A stretch of 64,000 nt of DNA from Acanthosepion lycidas (taxonomy: Eukaryota; Mollusca; Cephalopoda; Sepiida; Sepiidae): positions 14,919,889 through 14,983,888 of the forward strand of contig OZ010577.1 in NCBI GenBank assembly GCA_963932145.1. Reading direction: 5' to 3'. This document shows positions 38,898 through 51,560 of this stretch, piece by piece (position 1 is the first letter of the stretch; every line of letters begins with the position of its first letter). The translations under genes were made by a program, and so were the position numbers. The notes beneath the pieces were generated by a model. It was not told the origin of the DNA and did no database searches. It worked only from the letters and a program-made list of their open reading frames with translations.

Positions 38898-41800
38898 AAA
38901 ATTATTTTTCATTCGAACTCATACAGTGAGCGTAGCATGCAAAGGTTACGACTCACGTAACAGGGATTTCATTGAAAAACTGTGTGGACGCAAAGTGGGT
39001 GATCGCTGTATGTTTCTCTCCTGCCGTGCGTTCTATTTACCTTTACATTCTTTCATTTCACTTTATGAACAGGCAAGAGCCTCCTCTAAAAGCTGCTTAC
39101 AATTATTTTTCATTCGAACTCATACAGTGAGCGTAGCATGCAAAGGTTACGACTCACGTAACAGGGATTTCCTTGAAAAACTGTGAGGACGCAAAATGGG
39201 TGATCGCTGTATGTTTCTCTCCTGCCGTGCGTTCTATTTACCTTTACATTCTTTCATTTAACTTTATGAACAGGCAAGAGGCTCCTCTAAAAGCTGCTTA
39301 CAATTATTTTTCATTCGAACTCATACAGTGAGCGTAGCTTGCAAAGGTTACGACACATAAACAGGGATTTCCTTGAAAAACTGTGTGGACGCAAAGTGGG
39401 TGATCGCTGTATGTTTCTCTCCTGCCGTGCGTTCTATTTACCTTTACATTCTTTCATTTAACTTTATGAACAGGCAAGAGGCTCCTCTAAAAGCTGCTTA
39501 CAATTATTTTTCATTCGAACTGATACAGTGAGCGTAGCATGCAAAGGTTACGACTCACGTAACAGGGATTTCCTTGAAAAACTGTGTGGACGCAAAGTGG
39601 GTGATCGCTGTATGTTTCTCTCCTGCCGTGCGTTCTATTTACCTTTACATTCTTTCATTTAACTTTATGAACAGGCAAGAGGCTCCTCTAAAAGCTGCTT
39701 ACAATTATTTTTCATTCGAACTCATACAGTGAGCGTAGCATGCAAAGGATACTATTCATATAACAGGGATTCCTTGAAAAACTGTGTGGACGCAAAGTGG
39801 GTGATCGCTGTATGTTTCTCTCCTGCCGTGCGTTCTATTTACCTTTACATTCTTTCTTTTAACTTTATGAACAGGCAAGAGGCTCCTCTAAATGCTGCTT
39901 ACAATTATTTTTCATTCGAACTCATACAATGAGCGTAGCATGCAAAGGTTACGACTCACGTAACAGGGATTTCCTTGAAAAACTGTGTGGACGCAAAGTG
40001 GGTGATCGCTGTATGTTTCTCTCCTGCCGTGCGTTCTATTTACCTTTACATTCTTTCTTTTCACTTTATGAACAGGCAAGAGCCTCCTCTAAAACCGGCT
40101 TACAATTATTTTTCATTCGAACGCATACAGTGAGCGTAGCATGCAAAGGATACTATTCATATAACAGGGATTTCCTTGAAAATCTGTGTGGACGCAAAAT
40201 GGGTGATCGCTGTATGTTTCTCTCCTGCCGTGCGTTCTATTTACCTTTACAGTCTTTCATTTCACTTTATGAACAGGCAAGAGCCTCCTCTAAAACCGGC
40301 TTACAATTATTTTTCATTCGAACTCATACAGTGAGCGTAGCATGCAAAGGTTACGACTCACGTAACAGGGATTTCCTTGAAAAATTGTGAGGACGCAAAA
40401 TGGGTGATCGCTGTATGTTTCTCTCCTGCCGTGCGTTCTATTTATCTTTACATTCTTTCATTTAACTTTATGAACAGGCAAGAGGCTCCTCTAAAAGCTG
40501 CTTACAATTATTTTTCATTCGAACTCATACAGTGAGCGTAGCTTGCAAAGGTTACGACACACGTAACAGGGATTTCCTTGAAAAACTGTGTGGACGCAAA
40601 GTGGGTGATCGCTGTATGTTTCTCTCCTGCCGTGCGTTCTATTTACCTTTACATTCTTTCATTTAACTTTATGAACAGGCAAGAGGCTCCTCTAAAAGCT
40701 GCTTACAATTATTTTTCATTCGAACTCATACAGTGAGCGTAGTATGCAAAGGATACTATACTTATAACAGGGATTTCCTTGAAAAACTGTGTGGACGCAA
40801 AGTGGGTGATCGCTGTATGTTTCTCTCCTGCCGTGCGTTCTATTTACCTTTACATTCTTTCATTTCACTTTATGAACAGGCAAGAGCCTCCTCTAAAACC
40901 GGCTTAAAATTATTTTTCATTCGAACTCATACAGTGAGCGTAACATGCAAAGGTTAGGACTCACGTAACAGGGATTTCCTTGAAAAACTGTGTGGACGCA
41001 AAGTGGGTGATCGCTGTATGTTTCTCTCCTGCCGTGCGTTCTATTTACCTTTACATTCTTTCATTTCACTTTATGAACAGGCAAGAGCCTCCTCTAAAAC
41101 CGGCTTAAAATTATTTTTCATTCGAACTCATACAGTGAGCGTAGCATGCAAAGGTTACGACTCACGTAACAGGGATTTCCTTGAAAAACTGTGTGGACGC
41201 AAAGTGGGTGATCGCTGTATGTTTCTCTCCTGCCGTGCGTTCTATTTACCTTTACATTCTTTCATTTCACTTTATGAACAGGCAAGAGTCTCCTCTAAAA
41301 CATGCTTACAATTATTTTTCATTCGAACTCATACAGTGAGCGTAGCATGCAAAGGATACTATTCATATAACAGGGATTTCCTTGAAAAACTCTGTGGACG
41401 CAAAATGGGTGATAGCTGTATGTTTCTCTCCTGCCGTGCGTTCTATTTACCTTTACATTCTTTCATTTCACTTTATGAACAGGCAAGAGCCTCCTCTAAT
41501 ACCGGCTTACAATTATTTTTCATTCGAACTCATACAGTGAGCGTAGCATGCAAAGGATACTATTCATATAACAGGGATTTCCTTGAAAAACTGTGTGGAC
41601 GCAAAGTGGGTGATCGCTGTGTGTTTCTCTCCTGCCGTGCGTTCTATTGACCTTTACATTCTTTCATTTCCCTTTATGAACAGGCAAGAGCCTCCTCTAA
41701 AACCGGCTTAAAATTATTTTTCATTCGAACTCATACAGTGAGCGTAGCATGCAAATGTTACGACTCACGTAACAGGGATTTCCTTGAAAAATTGTGTGGA

Positions 41801-44740
41801 CGTAAAGTGGGTGATCGCTGTATGTTTCTCTCCTGCTGTGCGTTCTATTTACCTTTACATTCTTTCATTTCATTTTATGAACAGGCAAGAGTCTCCTCTA
41901 AAACATGCTTACAATTATTTTTCATTCGAACTCATACAGTGAGCGTAGCATGCAAAGGATATTATTCATATAACAGGGATTTCCTTGAAAAACGGTGTGG
42001 ACGCAAAATGGGTGATCGGTGAATGTTTCTCTCCTGCCGTGCGTTCTATTTACCTTTACATTCTTTCATTTAACTTTATGAACAGGCAAGAGGCTCCTCT
42101 AAAAGCTGCTTACAATTATTTTTCATTCGAACTGATACAGTGAGGGTAGCATGCAAAGGTTACGATTCACGTAACAGGGATTTCCTTGAAAAACTGTGTG
42201 GACGCAAAGTGGGTGATCGCTGTATGTTTCTCTCCTGCCGTGCGTTCTATTTACCTTTACATTCTTTCATTTAACTTTATGAACAGTCAAGAGGCTCCTC
42301 TAAAAGCTGCTTACAATTATTTTTCATTCGAACTCATACAGTGAGCGTAGCATGCAAATGTTACGACTCACGTAACAGGGATTTCCTTGAAAAACTGTGT
42401 GGACGCAAAGTGGGTGATCGCTGTATGTTTCTCTCCTGCCGTGCGTTCTATTTACCTTTACATTCTTTCATTTACCTTTATGAACAGGCAAGAGCCTCCT
42501 CTAAAACCGGCTTACAATTATTTTTCATTCGAACTCATACAGTGAGCGTAGCATGCAAAGGATACTATTCATATAACAGGGATTTCCTTGAAAATCTGTG
42601 TGGACGCAAAATGGGTGATCACTGTTTGTTTCTCTCCTGCCGTGCGTTCTATTTACATTTACATTCTTTCATTTCACTTTATGAACAGGCAAGAGCCTCC
42701 TCTAAAACCGGCTTACAATTATTTTTCATTCGAACTCATACAGTGAGCGTAGCATGCAAAGGTTACGACTCACGTAACAGGGATTTCCTTGAAAAACTGT
42801 GTGGACGCAAAGTGGGTGATCGCTGTATGTTTCTCTCCTGCCGTGCGTTCTATTTACCTTTACATTCTTTCATTTCACTTTATGAACAGGCAAGAGTCTC
42901 CTCTAAAACATGCTTACAATTATTTTTCATTCGAACTCATACAGTGAGCGTAGCATGCAAAGGATACTATTCATATAACAGGGATTTCCTTGAAAAACTG
43001 TGTGGACGCAAAATGGGTGATAGCTGTATGTTTCTCTCCTGCCGTGCGTTCTATTTACCTTTACATTCTTTCATTTCACTTTATGAACAGGCAAGAGGCT
43101 CCTCTAAAAGCTGCTTACAATTATTTTTCATTCGAACTCATACAGTGAGCGTAGCATGCAAAGGTTACGACTCACGTAACAGGGATTTCCTTGAAAAACT
43201 GTGTGGACGCAAAGTGGGTGATCGCTGTATGTTTCTCTCCTGCCGTGCGTTCTATTTACCTTTACATTCTTTCATTTACCTTTATGAACAGGCAAGAGCC
43301 TCCTCTAAAACCGGCTTACAATTATTTTTCATTCGAACTCATACAGTGAGCGTAGCATGCAAAGGATACTATTCATATAACAGGGATTTCCTTGAAAATC
43401 TGTGTGGACGCAAAATGGGTGATCGCTGTATGTTTCTCTCCTGCCGTGCGTTCTATTTACATTTACATTCTTTCATTTCACTTTATGAACAGGCAAGAGC
43501 CTCCTCTAAAACCGGCTTACAATTATTTTTCATTCGAACTCATACAGTGAGCGTAGCATGCAAAGGTTACGACTCACGTAACAGGGATTTCCTTGAAAAA
43601 CTGTGTGGACGCAAAGTGGGTGACCGCTGTATGTTTCTCTCCTGCCGTGCGTTCTATTTACCTTTACATTCTTTCATTTCACTTTATGAACAGGCAAGAG
43701 TCTCCTCTAAAACATGCTTACAATTATTTTTCATTCGAACTCATACAGTGAGCGTAGCATGCAAAGGATACTATTCATATAACAGGGATTTCCTTGAAAA
43801 ACTGTGTGGACGCAAAATGGGTGATAGCTGTATGTTTCTCTCCTGCCGTGCGTTCTATTTACCTTTACATTCTTTCATTTCACTTTATGAACAGGCAAGA
43901 GCCTCCTCTAATACCGGCTTACAATTATTTTTCATTCGAACTCATACAGTGAGCGTAGCATGCAAAGGATACTATTCATATAACAGGGATTTCCTTTAAA
44001 AACGATGTGGACGCAAAATGGGTGATCGCTGTATGTTTCTCTCCTGCCGTGCGTTCTATTTACCTTTACATTCTTTCATTTAACTTTATGAACAGGCAAG
44101 AGCTTCCTCTAAAAGCTGCTTACAATTATTTTTCATTCGAACTCATACAGTGAGCGTAGCATGCAAAGGTTACGACTCACGTAACAGGGATTTCCTTGAA
44201 AAACTGTGTGGACGCAAAGTGGGTGATCGCTGTATGTTTCTCTCCTGCCGTGCGTTCTATTTACCTTTACATGCTTTCATTTCACTTTATGAACAGGCAA
44301 GAAACTCCTCTAAAACCGGCTTACAATTATTTTTCATTCGAACTCATACAGTGAGCGTAGCATGCAAAGGATACTATTCATATAACAGGGATTTCCTTGA
44401 AAATCTGTGTGGACGCAAAATGGGTGATCGCTGTATGTTTCTCTCCTGCCGTGCGTTCTATTTACCTTTACATTCTTTCATTTCACTTTATGAACAGGCA
44501 AGAGCCTCCTCTAAAACCGGCTTACAATTATTTTTCATTCGAACTCATACAGTGAGCGTAGCATGCAAAGGTTACGACTCACGTGACAGGGATTTCCTTG
44601 AAAAACTGTGTGGACGCAAAGTGGGTGATCGCTGTATGTTTCTCTCCTGCCGTGCGTTCTATTTACCTTTACATTCTTTCATTTCACTTTATGAACAGGC
44701 AAGAGCCTCCTCTAAAACCGGCTTACAATTATTTTTCATT
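38512..44740 (+). repeat. 31-unit (6,229 bp) segmental repeat, copy A
   Basis: Every marker in this stretch has a partner exactly 6,229 bp downstream up to about 43,100. These include CGACACATAAACAGG (39,351 and 45,580), the 1-bp deletion GGGATTCC (about 39,769 and 45,998), GTATGCAAAGG with ATACTTATAAC, AAACATGCTT units, GATCGGTGAATG and GATCACTGTTTG. The period is 31 units minus two 1-bp deletions. By eye only isolated substitutions separate the copies, for example GAACTGATAC near 39,518 against GAACTCATAC near 45,747, and TTCCCTTTATG near 41,669 against TTCACTTTATG. Part of it, 42,34x-43,9xx, contains an internal 804-bp (4-unit) repeat. Confidence 0.9.
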
Positions 44741-47700
44741 CAAATTGATACAGTGAGCGTAGCATGCAAAGGTTACGACTCACGTAACAGGGATTTCCTT
44801 GAAAAACTGTGTGGACGCAAAGTGGGAGATCGCTGTATGTTTCTCTCCTGCCGTGCGTTCTATTTACCTTTACATTCTTTCATTTAACTTTATGAACAGT
44901 CAAGAGGCTCCTCTAAAAGCTGCTTACAATTATTTTTCATTCGGACTCATACAGTGAGCGTAGCATGCAAAGGTTACGACTCACGTAACAGGGATTTCCT
45001 TGAAAAACTGTGTGGACGCAAAGTGGGTGATCGCTGTATGTTTCTCTCCTGCCGTGCGTTCTATTTACCTTTACATTCTTTCATTTCACTTTATGAACAG
45101 GCAAGAGCCTCCTCTAAAACCGGCTTAAAATTATTTTTCATTCGAACTCATACAGTGAGCGTAGCATGCAAAGGTTACGACTCACGTAACAGGGATTTCA
45201 TTGAAAAACTGTGTGGACGCAAAGTGGGTGATCGCTGTATGTTTCTCTCCTGCCGTGCGTTCTATTTACCTTTACATTCTTTCATTTCACTTTATGAACA
45301 GGCAAGAGCCTCCTCTAAAAGCTGCTTACAATTATTTTTCATTCGAACTCATACAGTGAGCGTAGCATGCAAAGGTTACGACTCACGTAACAGGGATTTC
45401 CTTGAAAAACTGTGAGGACGCAAAATGGGTGATCGCTGTATGTTTCTCTCCTGCCGTGCGTTCTATTTACCTTTACATTCTTTCATTTAACTTTATGAAC
45501 AGGCAAGAGGCTCCTCTAAAAGCTGCTTACAATTATTTTTCATTCGAACTCATACAGTGAGCGTAGCTTGCAAAGGTTACGACACATAAACAGGGATTTC
45601 CTTGAAAAACTGTGTGGACGCAAAGTGGGTGATCGCTGTATGTTTCTCTCCTGCCGTGCGTTCTATTTACCTTTACATTCTTTCATTTAACTTTATGAAC
45701 AGGCAAGAGGCTCCTCTAAAAGCTGCTTACAATTATTTTTCATTCGAACTCATACAGTGAGCGTAGCATGCAAAGGTTACGACTCACGTAACAGGGATTT
45801 CCTTGAAAAACTGTGTGGACGCAAAGTGGGTGATCGCTGTATGTTTCTCTCCTGCCGTGCGTTCTATTTACCTTTACATTCTTTCATTTAACTTTATGAA
45901 CAGGCAAGAGGCTCCTCTAAAAGCTGCTTACAATTATTTTTCATTCGAACTCATACAGTGAGCGTAGCATGCAAAGGATACTATTCATATAACAGGGATT
46001 CCTTGAAAAACTGTGTGGACGCAAAGTGGGTGATCGCTGTATGTTTCTCTCCTGCCGTGCGTTCTATTTACCTTTACATTCTTTCTTTTAACTTTATGAA
46101 CAGGCAAGAGGCTCCTCTAAATGCTGCTTACAATTATTTTTCATTCGAACTCATACAATGAGCGTAGCATGCAAAGGTTACGACTCACGTAACAGGGATT
46201 TCCTTGAAAAACTGTGTGGACGCAAAGTGGGTGATCGCTGTATGTTTCTCTCCTGCCGTGCGTTCTATTTACCTTTACATTCTTTCTTTTCACTTTATGA
46301 ACAGGCAAGAGCCTCCTCTAAAACCGGCTTACAATTATTTTTCATTCGAACGCATACAGTGAGCGTAGCATGCAAAGGATACTATTCATATAACAGGGAT
46401 TTCCTTGAAAATCTGTGTGGACGCAAAATGGGTGATCGCTGTATGTTTCTCTCCTGCCGTGCGTTCTATTTACCTTTACAGTCTTTCATTTCACTTTATG
46501 AACAGGCAAGAGCCTCCTCTAAAACCGGCTTACAATTATTTTTCATTCGAACTCATACAGTGAGCGTAGCATGCAAAGGTTACGACTCACGTAACAGGGA
46601 TTTCCTTGAAAAATTGTGAGGACGCAAAATGGGTGATCGCTGTATGTTTCTCTCCTGCCGTGCGTTCTATTTATCTTTACATTCTTTCATTTAACTTTAT
46701 GAACAGGCAAGAGGCTCCTCTAAAAGCTGCTTACAATTATTTTTCATTCGAACTCATACAGTGAGCGTAGCTTGCAAAGGTTACGACACACGTAACAGGG
46801 ATTTCCTTGAAAAACTGTGTGGACGCAAAGTGGGTGATCGCTGTATGTTTCTCTCCTGCCGTGCGTTCTATTTACCTTTACATTCTTTCATTTAACTTTA
46901 TGAACAGGCAAGAGGCTCCTCTAAAAGCTGCTTACAATTATTTTTCATTCGAACTCATACAGTGAGCGTAGTATGCAAAGGATACTATACTTATAACAGG
47001 GATTTCCTTGAAAAACTGTGTGGACGCAAAGTGGGTGATCGCTGTATGTTTCTCTCCTGCCGTGCGTTCTATTTACCTTTACATTCTTTCATTTCACTTT
47101 ATGAACAGGCAAGAGCCTCCTCTAAAACCGGCTTAAAATTATTTTTCATTCGAACTCATACAGTGAGCGTAACATGCAAAGGTTAGGACTCACGTAACAG
47201 GGATTTCCTTGAAAAACTGTGTGGACGCAAAGTGGGTGATCGCTGTATGTTTCTCTCCTGCCGTGCGTTCTATTTACCTTTACATTCTTTCATTTCACTT
47301 TATGAACAGGCAAGAGCCTCCTCTAAAACCGGCTTAAAATTATTTTTCATTCGAACTCATACAGTGAGCGTAGCATGCAAAGGTTACGACTCACGTAACA
47401 GGGATTTCCTTGAAAAACTGTGTGGACGCAAAGTGGGTGATCGCTGTATGTTTCTCTCCTGCCGTGCGTTCTATTTACCTTTACATTCTTTCATTTCACT
47501 TTATGAACAGGCAAGAGTCTCCTCTAAAACATGCTTACAATTATTTTTCATTCGAACTCATACAGTGAGCGTAGCATGCAAAGGATACTATTCATATAAC
47601 AGGGATTTCCTTGAAAAACTCTGTGGACGCAAAATGGGTGATAGCTGTATGTTTCTCTCCTGCCGTGCGTTCTATTTACCTTTACATTCTTTCATTTCAC

Positions 47701-50700
47701 TTTATGAACAGGCAAGAGCCTCCTCTAATACCGGCTTACAATTATTTTTCATTCGAACTCATACAGTGAGCGTAGCATGCAAAGGATACTATTCATATAA
47801 CAGGGATTTCCTTGAAAAACTGTGTGGACGCAAAGTGGGTGATCGCTGTGTGTTTCTCTCCTGCCGTGCGTTCTATTGACCTTTACATTCTTTCATTTCA
47901 CTTTATGAACAGGCAAGAGCCTCCTCTAAAACCGGCTTAAAATTATTTTTCATTCGAACTCATACAGTGAGCGTAGCATGCAAATGTTACGACTCACGTA
48001 ACAGGGATTTCCTTGAAAAATTGTGTGGACGTAAAGTGGGTGATCGCTGTATGTTTCTCTCCTGCTGTGCGTTCTATTTACCTTTACATTCTTTCATTTC
48101 ATTTTATGAACAGGCAAGAGTCTCCTCTAAAACATGCTTACAATTATTTTTCATTCGAACTCATACAGTGAGCGTAGCATGCAAAGGATATTATTCATAT
48201 AACAGGGATTTCCTTGAAAAACGGTGTGGACGCAAAATGGGTGATCGGTGAATGTTTCTCTCCTGCCGTGCGTTCTATTTACCTTTACATTCTTTCATTT
48301 AACTTTATGAACAGGCAAGAGGCTCCTCTAAAAGCTGCTTACAATTATTTTTCATTCGAACTGATACAGTGAGGGTAGCATGCAAAGGTTACGATTCACG
48401 TAACAGGGATTTCCTTGAAAAACTGTGTGGACGCAAAGTGGGTGATCGCTGTATGTTTCTCTCCTGCCGTGCGTTCTATTTACCTTTACATTCTTTCATT
48501 TAACTTTATGAACAGTCAAGAGGCTCCTCTAAAAGCTGCTTACAATTATTTTTCATTCGAACTCATACAGTGAGCGTAGCATGCAAATGTTACGACTCAC
48601 GTAACAGGGATTTCCTTGAAAAACTGTGTGGACGCAAAGTGGGTGATCGCTGTATGTTTCTCTCCTGCCGTGCGTTCTATTTACCTTTACATTCTTTCAT
48701 TTACCTTTATGAACAGGCAAGAGCCTCCTCTAAAACCGGCTTACAATTATTTTTCATTCGAACTCATACAGTGAGCGTAGCATGCAAAGGATACTATTCA
48801 TATAACAGGGATTTCCTTGAAAATCTGTGTGGACGCAAAATGGGTGATCACTGTTTGTTTCTCTCCTGCCGTGCGTTCTATTTACATTTACATTCTTTCA
48901 TTTCACTTTATGAACAGGCAAGAGCCTCCTCTAAAACCGGCTTACAATTATTTTTCATTCGAACTCATACAGTGAGCGTAGCATGCAAAGGTTACGACTC
49001 ACGTAACAGGGATTTCCTTGAAAAACTGTGTGGACGCAAAGTGGGTGATCGCTGTATGTTTCTCTCCTGCCGTGCGTTCTATTTACCTTTACATTCTTTC
49101 ATTTCACTTTATGAACAGGCAAGAGTCTCCTCTAAAACATGCTTACAATTATTTTTCATTCGAACTCATACAGTGAGCGTAGCATGCAAAGGATACTATT
49201 CATATAACAGGGATTTCCTTGAAAAACTGTGTGGACGCAAAATGGGTGATAGCTGTATGTTTCTCTCCTGCCGTGCGTTCTATTTACCTTTACATTCTTT
49301 CATTTCACTTTATGAACAGGCAAGAGCCTCCTCTAATACCAGCTTACAATTATTTTTCATTCGAACTCATACAGTGAGCGTAGCATGCAAAGGATACTAT
49401 TCCTATAACAGGGATTTCCTTGAAAAACTGTGTGGACGCAAAGTGGGTGATCGCTGTATGTTTCTCTCCTGCCGTGCGTTCTATTGACCTTTACATTCTT
49501 TCATTTCACTTTATGAACAGGCAAGAGCCTCCTCTAAAACCGGCTTAAAATTATTTTTCATTCGAACTCATACAGTGAGCGTAGCATGCAAAGGTTACGA
49601 CTCACGTAACAGGGATTTCCTTGAAAAATTGTGTGGACGTAAAGTGGGTGATCGCTGTATGTTTCTCTCCTGCTGTGCGTTCTATTTACCTTTACATTCT
49701 TTCATTTCATTTTATGAACAGGCAAGAGTCTCCTCTAAAACATGCTTACAATTATTTTTCATTCGAACTCATACAGTGAGCGTAGCATGCAAAGGATATT
49801 ATTCATATAACAGGGATTTCCTTGAAAAACGGTGTGGACGCAAAATGGGTGATCGGTGAATGTTTCTCTCCTGCCGTGCGTTCTATTTACCTTTACATTC
49901 TTTCATTTAACTTTATGAACAGGCAAGAGGCTCCTCTAAAAGCTGCTTACAATTATTTTTCATTCGAACTCATACAGTGAGCGTAGCATGCAAAGGTTAC
50001 GACTCACGTAACAGGGATTTCCTTGAAAAACTGTGTGGACGCAAAGTGGGTGATCGCTGTATGTTTCTCTCCTGCCGTGCGTTCTATTTACCTTTACATT
50101 CTTTCATTTACCTTTATGAACAGGCAAGAGCCTCCTCTAAAACCGGCTTACAATTATTTTTCATTCGAACTCATACAGTGAGCGTAGCATGCAAAGGATA
50201 CTATTCATATAACAGGGATTTCCTTGAAAATCTGTGTGGACGCAAAATGGGTGATCGCTGTATGTTTCTCTCCTGCCGTGCGTTCTATTTACATTTACAT
50301 TCTTTCATTTCACTTTATGAACAGGCAAGAGCCTCCTCTAAAACCGGCTTACAATTATTTTTCATTCGAACTCATACAGTGAGCGTAGCATGCAAAGGTT
50401 ACGACTCACGTAACAGGGATTTCCTTGAAAAACTGTGTGGACGCAAAGTGGGTGACCGCTGTATGTTTCTCTCCTGCCGTGCGTTCTATTTACCTTTACA
50501 TTCTTTCATTTCACTTTATGAACAGGCAAGAGTCTCCTCTAAAACATGCTTACAATTATTTTTCATTCGAACTCATACAGTGAGCGTAGCATGCAAAGGA
50601 TACTATTCATATAACAGGGATTTCCTTGAAAAACTGTGTGGACGCAAAATGGGTGATAGCTGTATGTTTCTCTCCTGCCGTGCGTTCTATTTACCTTTAC

Positions 50701-51560
50701 ATTCTTTCATTTCACTTTATGAACAGGCAAGAGCCTCCTCTAATACCGGCTTACAATTATTTTTCATTCGAACTCATACAGTGAGCGTAGCATGCAAAGG
50801 ATACTATTCATATAACAGGGATTTCCTTTAAAAACGATGTGGACGCAAAATGGGTGATCGCTGTATGTTTCTCTCCTGCCGTGCGTTCTATTTACCTTTA
50901 CATTCTTTCATTTAACTTTATGAACAGGCAAGAGCTTCCTCTAAAAGCTGCTTACAATTATTTTTCATTCGAACTCATACAGTGAGCGTAGCATGCAAAG
51001 GTTACGACTCACGTAACAGGGATTTCCTTGAAAAACTGTGTGGACGCAAAGTGGGTGATCGCTGTATGTTTCTCTCCTGCCGTGCGTTCTATTTACCTTT
51101 ACATGCTTTCATTTCACTTTATGAACAGGCAAGAAACTCCTCTAAAACCGGCTTACAATTATTTTTCATTCGAACTCATACAGTGAGCGTAGCATGCAAA
51201 GGATACTATTCATATAACAGGGATTTCCTTGAAAATCTGTGTGGACGCAAAATGGGTGATCGCTGTATGTTTCTCTCCTGCCGTGCGTTCTATTTACCTT
51301 TACATTCTTTCATTTCACTTTATGAACAGGCAAGAGCCTCCTCTAAAACCGGCTTACAATTATTTTTCATTCGAACTCATACAGTGAGCGTAGCATGCAA
51401 AGGTTACGACTCACGTGACAGGGATTTCCTTGAAAAACTGTGTGGACGCAAAGTGGGTGATCGCTGTATGTTTCTCTCCTGCCGTGCGTTCTATTTACCT
51501 TTACATTCTTTCATTTCACTTTATGAACAGGCAAGAGCCTCCTCTAAAACCGGCTTACAA
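44741..51560 (+). repeat. 31-unit segmental repeat, copy B, with three extra units
   Basis: Copy B follows copy A without a gap. It matches at an offset of 6,229 bp until about 49,330 and at 6,832 bp from about 49,977 to 51,560, so it has three more units (603 bp). The extra units are variants of neighbouring ones: a TACCAGCTT unit, a CTATTGACC unit and a TCATTTTATG/AAACATGC unit. Similarity ends near 51,560, where CGAACTCATACAG stands in place of the CAAATTGATACAG found at 44,741. Confidence 0.88.

Noticed and set aside
38512..51560. The 6.2-kb duplication as an assembly artefact
   Set aside because: Not fully excluded, but the copies differ by single substitutions and by three units, which an accidental duplicate of one contig would not show.
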